64,000 bases of DNA from CAZHRC01 sp964533865. GTDB lineage: Bacteria > Bacillota > Clostridia > Tissierellales > Peptoniphilaceae. The translations under genes and the position numbers were made by a program. Positions 8,666 to 16,702 of the stretch are shown here, piece after piece (the stretch's first letter is position 1; each line of letters opens with the position of its first letter). Location: the NCBI GenBank assembly GCA_964533865.1, contig CAZHRC010000002.1:124001-188000 (forward strand), written 5' to 3'. The notes under the pieces are model-generated. The model saw only the letters and a program-made list of their open reading frames with translations, was not told where the DNA came from and ran no database searches.

Positions 8666-10708
8666 ATGAGAGTAGCAACGGATATCGGCGGTACTTTTAC
8701 CGACCTGGTCGCCATCGACGGCGACGGCAATGTCATCACTGAAAAGAGCCACACTACCCCACCCCATTTTGAGCGTGGGGTAATTGACGTGCTCAAAAAA
8801 AGCGGGTGCTCCCCTGAGGCAATCGACGTGTTCATCCACGGGACCACCACCATTATCAACGCCCTCACCGAACGGAAGGGGGCAAAGGCGGCGCTGATTA
8901 CAACGAGAGGATTTCGAGACGTTTTGGAAATCGCCAGGTGTAACCGACCCGATCTGTTTAACCTGGTCTTTGCAAAACCCCGCCCCTTCATTCCCAGGTA
9001 TTTGCGCCATGAGGTAACCGAGCGTATCAACTACAAAGGAGAGATTCTAGAACCTTTGCACTTAGAAGAAATCGCCAACCTCGTCGGTTATTTCCAATCG
9101 GAAGGGGTGGAATCCATCGCCGTATGCCTTCTCCACGCCTACGCCAACCCGGAACACGAAAAACAGGTGGCTGAGGAAGTCAAGCGCTTATGGCCCGAGG
9201 TCTACGTGACCACTTCGACAGACATCACCTCTGAGTGGCGAGAGTATGAAAGGACTTCCACAGTCGCCCTCAACGCCTATGTCATGCCCACAGCTAACGC
9301 CTACCTCAATCAACTGCGCGACCAGCTATTGGACTACGGCCTTGACGCTAAAAACTACGTCATGCAATCCAACGGCGGTACCACCACTTTTGAACATGCA
9401 AAAGAAACTCCGATCAACTTGGTGGAGTCTGGACCAGTTGCTGGCGTCTACGGCGCTGCCATACTAGGTGAAGCCCTTGGCGAACAGAACATTATCGCCT
9501 TTGATATTGGAGGTACCACCGCAAAATGCTCCCTCATCGATAAAGGGGAGGTGAAGATCACCACCAATTATCGCATTGAGCAAACCACCTCAAGTGCCGG
9601 TTATCCCATTATGACCCCAGTTGTGGATATTGTGGAAATCGGAAACGGTGGAGGTTCCATCGCTTGGATCGACGAAGCGGGCTCTTTGAAAGTGGGGCCC
9701 CAATCCGCCGGATCCACCCCTGGGCCTGTTGCCTATGGCCTCGGCGGCACATCTCCCACCACCACCGACGCTTCTTTGGTTACTGGAAGACTCTCCGGAA
9801 AACACTTTGACTACGAAGTCAACCTAGAGCACGTGAAATCCGTCCTTTCAGAAACCATCGCCAAACCCTTGGGCAAATCCGTGGACGATGCTGCCCTTGA
9901 TATTATCCGAGTGGCAAACGCCAATATGATCAACGCCCTAAAACTCATTTCCGTCAGGCGCGGCTACGATCCTAGAGAATTTGCCCTCGTCGCCTTTGGC
10001 GGTGGAGGCCCTATGCACTCTGCTTTTCTCGGCCGAGAACTCAATGTAAAAAAAATCATCGTGCCAAAGGCGGCTTCCGTATTTGCCGCTTGGGGCATGT
10101 TGATGACGGATTTGAGACAGGACTATATCCGCACCTCCATCGCAACGTTAGCACCAGGTGCCGGCGAGGCCCTCAGTGCACCTTGGGCAACCCTTGTTGC
10201 ATCGGCAGAAAAACAATTTGAAGAAGAAGATGTCCCAAAAGAAAACATGACCTGCACCTTCTACGCGGATATCCGCTACCAAGGCCAGGAACACACCGTA
10301 AAAGTCGGCGTACCCGCTCCACCATGGTCCGACGAAGATTTGATCACCATCGCCGACCGATTCCACGCGGCTCACGAGAGCCTGTATACCTTTAAACTCG
10401 ACGGCGCTGGAATTCAAATCGTCAACTACCACCTTTCCGCCACAGGAGGGTTGACCTTGCCTTCATTGGATACCATTCCTCCACAAGTCGGCGAGATCGC
10501 CCCAAGCGAAACCCGTCAAGTGTTATACGAAAATGAAGGCTGGCTGATTACGCCAATCTACAACAGGGGCTCCCTTGGTTCAGGTGCAAAAATCCAAGGC
10601 CCTACCATCGTCGAGGAACCTACCGCCTCAACAGTGGTCTACCCCGGCCAAGTGGTCACCGTGGACGCTCACGGCAACTTAATCATCGAGGAGGGAAATC
10701 ATGAATAA
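8666..10708 (+). CDS. hyuA: Hydantoinase/5-oxoprolinase family protein, subunit A
   Basis: A 680-residue ATP-binding subunit of the hydantoinase/oxoprolinase family. The ASKHA-type phosphate-binding motif DIGGTFTDLVA opens the protein, IHGTTTIINAL follows near residue 70, and a second motif FDIGGTTAK sits near residue 280. With its B partner the family cleaves cyclic amides (hydantoins, N-methylhydantoin, 5-oxoproline) or carboxylates ketones with ATP; the substrate is not decided by sequence alone. AAGGAGG lies 8 bases before the ATG at 8666; an upstream in-frame start at 8621 lies inside the operator. It overlaps hyuB by 8 bases. Confidence 0.92.
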   Translation: MRVATDIGGTFTDLVAIDGDGNVITEKSHTTPPHFERGVIDVLKKSGCSPEAIDVFIHGTTTIINALTERKGAKAALITTRGFRDVLEIARCNRPDLFNLVFAKPRPFIPRYLRHEVTERINYKGEILEPLHLEEIANLVGYFQSEGVESIAVCLLHAYANPEHEKQVAEEVKRLWPEVYVTTSTDITSEWREYERTSTVALNAYVMPTANAYLNQLRDQLLDYGLDAKNYVMQSNGGTTTFEHAKETPINLVESGPVAGVYGAAILGEALGEQNIIAFDIGGTTAKCSLIDKGEVKITTNYRIEQTTSSAGYPIMTPVVDIVEIGNGGGSIAWIDEAGSLKVGPQSAGSTPGPVAYGLGGTSPTTTDASLVTGRLSGKHFDYEVNLEHVKSVLSETIAKPLGKSVDDAALDIIRVANANMINALKLISVRRGYDPREFALVAFGGGGPMHSAFLGRELNVKKIIVPKAASVFAAWGMLMTDLRQDYIRTSIATLAPGAGEALSAPWATLVASAEKQFEEEDVPKENMTCTFYADIRYQGQEHTVKVGVPAPPWSDEDLITIADRFHAAHESLYTFKLDGAGIQIVNYHLSATGGLTLPSLDTIPPQVGEIAPSETRQVLYENEGWLITPIYNRGSLGSGAKIQGPTIVEEPTASTVVYPGQVVTVDAHGNLIIEEGNHE

Positions 10709-12416
10709 TCACGCGGTGGATTCCGTTACCTTAGATATTGTAAAAGATTCGCTCATCGCCATCGGCAACGAAGTCTTCTACGCCTTTGCTCAAACGTCGA
10801 TGAGTCCCATCATCTATGAAACCCTAGACTACGCCAGCGGTATCGCAGATGGCGAAGGGGCGCTCCTCACCCAAGGCAACGGCGCCTGTGGCTTTATCGG
10901 GCTCATCGCGCCGATGATCGAAGAGATCATCCAAAAATTTGGAAAAGAACAGATGAAGCCTGGCGACGTGTACTTGATCAACGATCCTTACATGGGCGGA
11001 GGCACCCACCTCTCCGACATCGGCATGGTCATGCCCGTGTTTTACGAAGAAGAAATCGTCGCATTTATCGGCAACAAAGCCCATTGGTCTGACGTAGGCG
11101 GCATGGCAGCTGGATCCTTCACCACAGATTCCACAGAAGTCTTCCAAGAAGGGCTACGATTTTCCGGAGTGAAATTGGTGTCCGAAGGGGAGTTTAACGA
11201 AGCGCTAAGAGATATGATCGCCTCCAACGTCCGCTATCCTGAAGCGGCAAACGGAGACATGTGGGGTCAAATCGCCTCGTTGCGCACAGGTTATAAACGC
11301 ATCGTGGAAACCTGTGACAAATACGGCGTACACACAGTGAAACAATCGATGGCTCGCCTTCTTGACCAAGGGGAAACTCACGCGGTCAACCGCTTGAAAG
11401 CTCTTCCCGTAGGCACTTGGGAAGGTGAGAACTACATGGATGACGATGGCTACGGCAATCCGGTACTCATCAAAGTCGCAGTGACCATCACAGAAGACGA
11501 ATTCATTTGCGATTTTAGAGGATCGAGTCCCCAAGTGGCAAACCCGATCAACACAGGCTATTCCTCCTTGTGCGCAGGGGCTAAAATCGTCTACATGTCC
11601 ATCATCAACCCGAGTTTGGATGTCAACGATGGCGTGTTCCGCAAACTGACCATCCTCGCCGATCAAGGGTCCGTGTTGTATTGCGATGCTCCAGCTCCCA
11701 CCTCTTGCTATTTTGAGTCCATGCTCTACGCGGCGGACACCATGTGGAAGGCGCTAGCACCTGTTTTCCCCGACCATTTAGGCGCAGGCCACATGCTCTC
11801 CGTCTGCTCGGTCGTACTCACAGGGCTTCATCAAGACACCAACGAGCCCTTCATCATCGTCGAGCCCACAGGTGGCGGATGGGGTGCGAGCGCTGGCAAA
11901 GACGGAGAAGTCGGCCAGTTTTGCGTGGGAGACGGAGAAACCTACAACGTTCCCGTGGAAATGGCAGAAGCGCGATACGGGATTCAAATCGGTGAATATA
12001 GCCTGCACACTGACGGCGCTGGCGCTGGAGAATACCGGGGAGGTAGCGGCGCTGTGCGCACCTACTACGCCATGAACGACGGCGAACAATTCACCGCATC
12101 TTTCGGTCGATTTAAATACCCTGCCTGGGGTGCCGCTGGTGGCAGCGACGGATCGTACAACTACTTCCAATTCATCGATAAAGAGGGTAACCTCTCCGAA
12201 CCCATGGGCTCTATCGCCCGAAAAGTCCTGAACAAAGGGGAAGGCGTACGCCTCGTCACCTGTACCGGCGGAGGCTACGGCGATGCCATGGATCGCGATC
12301 TAGAAGCCGTGGTCAGCGATGTGAAAAACGGCTACATCACCATTGATCAAGCCGAAGGGGACTATGGCGTCCTCATCGATCCCAACACCTTAGAAATCGG
12401 CAAGGTGATCCGATGA
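10701..12416 (+). CDS. hyuB: Hydantoinase B/oxoprolinase family protein, subunit B
   Basis: A 571-residue partner of HyuA. The family-specific block LINDPYMGGGTHLSDIGM (about residue 90) is followed by KAHWSDVGGMAAGS, and the glycine-rich C-terminal half (GGWGASAGKDGE, GAGEYRGGSGA) is also typical. Lengths and gene order match two-subunit hydantoinases or oxoprolinases rather than a fused enzyme. The start codon overlaps the end of hyuA and the stop overlaps the cupin start, so the three proteins are translationally coupled. Confidence 0.92.
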   Translation: MNNHAVDSVTLDIVKDSLIAIGNEVFYAFAQTSMSPIIYETLDYASGIADGEGALLTQGNGACGFIGLIAPMIEEIIQKFGKEQMKPGDVYLINDPYMGGGTHLSDIGMVMPVFYEEEIVAFIGNKAHWSDVGGMAAGSFTTDSTEVFQEGLRFSGVKLVSEGEFNEALRDMIASNVRYPEAANGDMWGQIASLRTGYKRIVETCDKYGVHTVKQSMARLLDQGETHAVNRLKALPVGTWEGENYMDDDGYGNPVLIKVAVTITEDEFICDFRGSSPQVANPINTGYSSLCAGAKIVYMSIINPSLDVNDGVFRKLTILADQGSVLYCDAPAPTSCYFESMLYAADTMWKALAPVFPDHLGAGHMLSVCSVVLTGLHQDTNEPFIIVEPTGGGWGASAGKDGEVGQFCVGDGETYNVPVEMAEARYGIQIGEYSLHTDGAGAGEYRGGSGAVRTYYAMNDGEQFTASFGRFKYPAWGAAGGSDGSYNYFQFIDKEGNLSEPMGSIARKVLNKGEGVRLVTCTGGGYGDAMDRDLEAVVSDVKNGYITIDQAEGDYGVLIDPNTLEIGKVIR

Positions 12417-12736
12417 TCGTCAAAACCATCGACACCCTACCCACGCTCACTAGAAGTGATGGCGTGGTCATGACCGATATCTTCGATCTCAAGCTCACCC
12501 CATCCCAAACTTTCACCATGGGCACAGCTTTCTTTCCACCCCACACCACAGTACCCGAAGCCGCCCACACCGGTGATGAAATCTCCCTCGTCCTCGAAGG
12601 TGAAATCTTCTGCGACGCCAGCGGAGAAACCCATCGCCTAACAAGCGGCAACGCCAGCTGGATACCACGCGGAGAAAACCATGTCTCCTATACAAAGGAA
12701 AACAGCGCTGTCGTAGTTTGGATGTTGGTCGAATAG
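12413..12736 (+). CDS. Small cupin-domain protein
   Basis: A 107-residue single-domain cupin. The barrel motifs are recognisable: HTGDEISLVLEGEIFCD for the first motif, then WIPRGENHVSYT for the second, with His and Glu residues able to bind a metal. It starts in the last codon of hyuB (ATGA overlap), so it is the third gene of the operon. Its role in the hydantoinase-type pathway is unknown; it could be an isomerase, racemase-like helper or sensor. The operon ends at the terminator just downstream. Confidence 0.82.
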   Translation: MIVKTIDTLPTLTRSDGVVMTDIFDLKLTPSQTFTMGTAFFPPHTTVPEAAHTGDEISLVLEGEIFCDASGETHRLTSGNASWIPRGENHVSYTKENSAVVVWMLVE

Positions 12737-12759
12737 TGTAACGTAGAAAATAAAAAGGA

Positions 12760-12796
12760 AACCACCTCGCGATGATACGTCGTGAGGTGGTTTTTT
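12760..12796 (+). terminator. Terminator of the hyuA-hyuB-cupin operon
   Basis: AACCACCTC and GAGGTGGTT pair over a short loop and are followed by TTTTTT. Confidence 0.85.
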
Positions 12797-12898
12797 CGAG
12801 TGTGGAACTGCAGCGTACCTCTAAGGAACGGCTCGAAGGCAGCGTTCTTTTTGAAGGTCAGAGGCAGTAGTGTGGCGAAGGGCACCTCGTAAAAAATA

Positions 12899-12975
<77 letters not shown>

Positions 12976-13003
12976 TCGAGTGTTTCGTGACTCGAATACA
13001 TCT

Positions 13004-13032
13004 AGTATAGCCATAATCCGAATTTTTTGCAA
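13004..13032 (-). promoter_or_regulatory. Promoter of tRNA-Ala
   Basis: TTGCAA, 17 bases, TATACT on the minus strand, about 30 bases upstream of the mature tRNA 5' end. Confidence 0.75.
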
Positions 13033-13067
13033 GGGGTTTATGGGGTTTGGTGACTTTCAGCGAACAA

Positions 13068-13104
13068 AAGATCAGCTGAAGCGCTTAAATCTTCAGCTGA
13101 TCTT
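13068..13104 (-). terminator. Strong hairpin downstream of the pilus locus, probable terminator
   Basis: A perfect 14-base inverted repeat (13068-13081 with 13091-13104, loop of 9). On the minus strand it runs into TTTTG. It lies about 150 bases after the minor pilin stop and upstream of the tRNA-Ala promoter. The 13105-13251 interval shows no gene. Confidence 0.65.
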
Positions 13105-13251
13105 GGACTTTATGCTATGCACACAGCATCGACCCTATCCTGTTTTAAAAACTTATCGTGATTACTACTGATAAACGGGTGCGAAACGAGTGTGACTGAT
13201 TTCCAATCCCTTCCGCCTCTTTCTTCGCAAAATCCTTTAGGCGAAACCTTT

Positions 13252-14382
13252 CTATGGATTTGTGCTATCAACGGGGCCTTTTTTGCGACTTGCCTTTTTA
13301 CCATCTCTATAAAAATACGTCCCCATCACGATGAATAATGTGCCAGTAATCATAGCGACGAAGGCGGTGATGTCACCGGTTTCTGGGACTTGGATGCCTG
13401 GTTTTACTGGTTTACCTGGTTTTGGTGGCGTTGGTGGTTTTACAGGCGGTTTTACCGGGACTGGTTCGGATTTGGTTTCGGGTTCCGAGGGGGTTTCCGG
13501 TGTGTCAGGGCCTTTTTGGTTGCGAATTTTGATGATCGCCGTGTCTTCGTAAGAGTTTTTATCTATGGTAAAAGCAAGAGGTTCTTTTAAACCGAGGTAG
13601 CCCTTTGGGACGATGGTTTCGATGAGGTAGTAGACACCGTAGGGTAACCCGGTGACTTCAAATCTACCGTCTGGTCCGGACTTTAAGATGATGGTCTTAC
13701 CATTTTTCTCTACCGACTTGTAAATATAAGCGCCGGTGTTATCTTTTTTCTCGATCCCCTCTTCGTCTACCACCCGTTGAACGACTTTAAATACCGCTCC
13801 TTCTAGGGCTTTTTCATCGAAGGCACTCACTTTTACGAATTTTTCTCCACCTGTCGGCGTATCTGGAGGCACTGGCGGTTCTGGCTCAGTGGTTGCCTTG
13901 GGATAGACGGTAACTGAATTGGTCTGTGTACCGTCGGGTTGAGTATAGGGTAGTTCCACTAAAAAAGGTGCTTGCTTCCAATCGCTGTCGAGGACACCTT
14001 GTTTTTGGGTGACTCCTCTCACGTAATAATAGCCCGCCGGTAAGTTTTTCATCACCACTATCCCCGTATCGTCAGTAGGCGGTGTATTTTTAGGAGGCAA
14101 ATCAGGGTAGTCGCGATCGAGATCTGCCACTGAACGAGTTGCCAGTTGTTTTAACAGGGTTGTCGCCTTTTCTCTGGTCAATTCCCCGTCAATTTTCCAC
14201 AGGCGATAAACAACTCCTTTAATCGGTTTCCCTTCGGGTTTTTCGTGAAGAGTGTGGGCCTGCTTGTTGGCGATAGCGATGATTTTCAGTTCATTCCCCC
14301 CTTGGGCAAGGAGTTTTGTTGGAAAAGTCATCACCCCAATTAGCACTAAAAAGATGATGAATGTATGGTGTGGACGTCGCAT
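13252..14382 (-). CDS. LPXTG-type minor pilin or surface protein with a SpaA/Cna-B domain
   Basis: A 376-residue secreted protein. The N-terminus is a signal peptide (MRRPHHTFIIFLVLIG, cleavage probably after LLAQG). The middle has pilin-like domains with prealbumin-type features (FDEKALEGAVFKVVQ, then GLPYGVYYLIETIVPKGY, an E-box-like segment). A proline-rich spacer precedes the sorting signal VPETG at about residue 332, followed by a hydrophobic helix and a basic tail. It is probably a minor or basal pilin, anchored or polymerised by a sortase that is not in this window. It is the last gene of the pilus locus, separated from the major pilin by strong hairpins that may lower its expression. 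Confidence 0.82.
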   Translation of the reverse strand: MRRPHHTFIIFLVLIGVMTFPTKLLAQGGNELKIIAIANKQAHTLHEKPEGKPIKGVVYRLWKIDGELTREKATTLLKQLATRSVADLDRDYPDLPPKNTPPTDDTGIVVMKNLPAGYYYVRGVTQKQGVLDSDWKQAPFLVELPYTQPDGTQTNSVTVYPKATTEPEPPVPPDTPTGGEKFVKVSAFDEKALEGAVFKVVQRVVDEEGIEKKDNTGAYIYKSVEKNGKTIILKSGPDGRFEVTGLPYGVYYLIETIVPKGYLGLKEPLAFTIDKNSYEDTAIIKIRNQKGPDTPETPSEPETKSEPVPVKPPVKPPTPPKPGKPVKPGIQVPETGDITAFVAMITGTLFIVMGTYFYRDGKKASRKKGPVDSTNP

Positions 14383-14416
14383 AGGATTCTCCTCTCGTCT
14401 CTTTTATGGTGTAAAA

Positions 14417-14480
14417 GCGCTCCCAAAGGACTAAACCTCTATCGTTTTAGCCCTTTGGGAGCGCCTCTATTCAGAGGCGC
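14417..14480 (-). promoter_or_regulatory. Two overlapping hairpins between major and minor pilin genes
   Basis: In the transcript, an 8-base hairpin (14461-14468 with 14473-14480, loop 4) is followed by a long stem (14417-14429 with 14452-14464, extended inside by CTAAA/TTTAG) ending in TTTT. The two share GCGC at 14461-14464, so they compete partly. This looks like an attenuator or processing site that sets the pilin ratio. Confidence 0.6.
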
Positions 14481-14495
14481 AGTTGGTGTTATCGT

Positions 14496-16514
14496 CTAGT
14501 CTTCTTGTGGACGTTTTCTTAATCCAATCACAGCAGTACCCATCAGGGCAATACCTGCTACGATAAAGATCGCCGTACCGATGCCACCGGTTTGTGGAAT
14601 GGTGACTTTTTTGTTCGGTACTTTTTGTGCCGTTGTCGGAGTCTCGCCTTCAATGAATGCGAAATCGCCTTGTGTATAGGAATTTTTCCCGACAGCAAAT
14701 GGAATCGGTGTCGTGATCGCTGAATAGCCTTCTGGTGCTTTGGTCTCTTGCAAGAAGTAATCGCCTGCTTCTAAACCGTAGACTTCGAATTGTCCCTGTG
14801 CATTGGATCTAAAGACTACAGCTTCTTCTTTTACTGTCGTCCAAGTCCATTGCATGTTTTTCGCTTCAAAGGCAATATCTCTTGCTACTTTGGCAGCCGC
14901 AAGCGCTGCTGGATCCTGTGGTTGTTTCGCAACTTCTGCCAGATACGCTGCCTGTGCCGTCAAGTATGCTGCTAAATCATTGGCGGTTTGTGGATCTGTT
15001 TTCTTTTTGAGATAATTTGGCGCGTCTGCATTTTTATATACGACAAACTCCGCTCCTTCTAATCTCGCATCCGCATCGCCTGTTTTTACAAATTTCTTTC
15101 CATAGGTAAATACTTTGGGTTCTTCTGGATTATTTGGTGTTGGGTTATCGTCTTTCCAGTTTTTGACGGTGATGATGTTTGGTTCGTCACTGAGCTGGAG
15201 GTATTCTGCAGAATAACCATTGTATGTTTCTAGTACTTTGTATTCTGTATCGTCATCAAGATCAGTCCAGGTATGCGTCCATGCCGGAGTTTCTGTGCCG
15301 TTTAAGACGACTGGCGCACCAACCGTTTCACCGGTTTGCGCATTGATTAAGGTCATCTCCGCAGTGACACCAGCAGGTGGTGTGAGGTCAGCGCCATTGG
15401 CATCAACCCAAGTTTTATTGACGGTGATTTGTTTATCCCTAGGCTTTGTTGTCACTGGTGTATTACCATGATCTGGGTTGTTACCGTAGAAAAACATCAC
15501 ATCATTGCTTTCTGGAATGTCAACGACAGCCTTTTCATTGAGAACTGCATTGTAGGTAATGGTTACTGTAGTTTTTGTTGCCTGCTCGTTAATTCGTGCG
15601 AGTCCTGCTGGATCTGTGAGTTTTAAACTAAAACTGGTATCCGTCGCATCAACTTCATAATCTGTCACTTTAGTTAAAATGGTATCTCCAATTTTTACGA
15701 CGATGGAATCCGGATCAAGGGTCAATCCTTCAGTCATTCTATCGTTCCAGTGAGCGGTTTTGTAACGGGTCCCAGCTGGGAATGTCGTCACGACTTCGTA
15801 TGGAATAGCATCGCCAATATTGTAATCCCGTTCTTTGTCGGCTTTGTTGTCGTCGCCAAAAGTCTTATCTGTCACAGGTGTTTCGTTGACGTTTTTGGGA
15901 TAGATGTTGACTTCGCTCAAGAAGCCTGCACCCGCTTCAATATTACCTACTTTGATGCCATTTGGCAAGGGAACGGATATACCAAAAGGAACGGTGCCTC
16001 CAGCATTTTTTAAGGTCTCTGGTTTTTTTGACTCGACAAACCAGTAGTAGCCATCTTCTAATTCGACTGTCGCTCCCACCCCACCTGCTGTGGTGATCAC
16101 ACCAGTCGGTGCTGCAACTGTTAGGGTAGCGTTAACGGCTGCAACGGTAGCATTATTGTCTTTGTCCAATATCAGCGCATCGAGTTGCTCTGCGGTTACT
16201 TTGTAGTAGGAAAACTCTACACCGTTAGCTTCGGTGACTTGTGTGCCGATTTGAGCGAGTTGTTCTGGTGACAACACGCCACCGTTATGATCAAAGGGAA
16301 TCCCTTCGACATAGGTTTCCGCCATCAATTTGTGTACGATTACCGTGGTCTTGTCTGGTTTTACGGTGACGACTTTGCCATCTAAATTGCCTACGGGAGC
16401 TACATTTGCAGGCGGATCAACAATTTCTCCAGCCATCGTCACTGGTGCGGCTATCGCAAAGATCATCATCAGTGCCAATGCCAAGCTTATCGCTCGTTTA
16501 ACGTTTGTTTTCAT
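14496..16514 (-). CDS. Major pilin (backbone) of a sortase-assembled pilus
   Basis: A protein of about 672 residues with a signal peptide (RAISLALALMMIFAIAAP...MAG), the pilin motif YPKN (Lys near residue 207) whose lysine is the polymerisation site in known pili, and a D2-type isopeptide region (EVVTTFPAGTRYKTAHW). A Cna-B domain carries the E-box (YFLQETKAPEGY), and the sorting signal IPQTG sits near residue 640 with a membrane helix and basic tail. These are the classical marks of a class C sortase substrate that forms the shaft. AGGAGG lies 5 bases before the ATG at 16514; an ATG at 16517 is only 2 bases from it. An insertion-like Ala-rich helix (about residues 520-550) interrupts the last domain. 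Confidence 0.92.
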   Translation of the reverse strand: MKTNVKRAISLALALMMIFAIAAPVTMAGEIVDPPANVAPVGNLDGKVVTVKPDKTTVIVHKLMAETYVEGIPFDHNGGVLSPEQLAQIGTQVTEANGVEFSYYKVTAEQLDALILDKDNNATVAAVNATLTVAAPTGVITTAGGVGATVELEDGYYWFVESKKPETLKNAGGTVPFGISVPLPNGIKVGNIEAGAGFLSEVNIYPKNVNETPVTDKTFGDDNKADKERDYNIGDAIPYEVVTTFPAGTRYKTAHWNDRMTEGLTLDPDSIVVKIGDTILTKVTDYEVDATDTSFSLKLTDPAGLARINEQATKTTVTITYNAVLNEKAVVDIPESNDVMFFYGNNPDHGNTPVTTKPRDKQITVNKTWVDANGADLTPPAGVTAEMTLINAQTGETVGAPVVLNGTETPAWTHTWTDLDDDTEYKVLETYNGYSAEYLQLSDEPNIITVKNWKDDNPTPNNPEEPKVFTYGKKFVKTGDADARLEGAEFVVYKNADAPNYLKKKTDPQTANDLAAYLTAQAAYLAEVAKQPQDPAALAAAKVARDIAFEAKNMQWTWTTVKEEAVVFRSNAQGQFEVYGLEAGDYFLQETKAPEGYSAITTPIPFAVGKNSYTQGDFAFIEGETPTTAQKVPNKKVTIPQTGGIGTAIFIVAGIALMGTAVIGLRKRPQED

Positions 16515-16579
16515 CATTTCCTCCTAGATATGTTGTATGAGTTGGCAGCGAAATCCATGATTTGCTGCGGAGAGGTGGG

Positions 16580-16612
16580 TTTTGTACGATCTCGCTAAAA
16601 AATCGTATAAAA
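16580..16612 (-). promoter_or_regulatory. Imperfect inverted repeat upstream of the major pilin
   Basis: TTTTGTACGAT (16580-16590) and ATCGTATAAAA (16602-16612) pair at 10 of 11 positions. It lies in the 188-base leader between the adhesin and pilin genes and could be an operator or mRNA hairpin. No convincing promoter was seen here, although the pilin would need one if the adhesin promoter is lost. Confidence 0.3.
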
Positions 16613-16702
16613 CCTTTTGTCATCTCGGCAATTACCTTTGCCACATCCATCGTCACCTATGGGGGTACGATATATCGAGTGATCTGCTCTTTTTTCATCG
16701 GC

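Noticed and set aside
12800..12898. Additional full copy of the interspersed repeat before tRNA-Ala
   Set aside because: Only a short AGTGTGGCGAAGG-like fragment and a GAAGGTCAG match; too little to call a copy.
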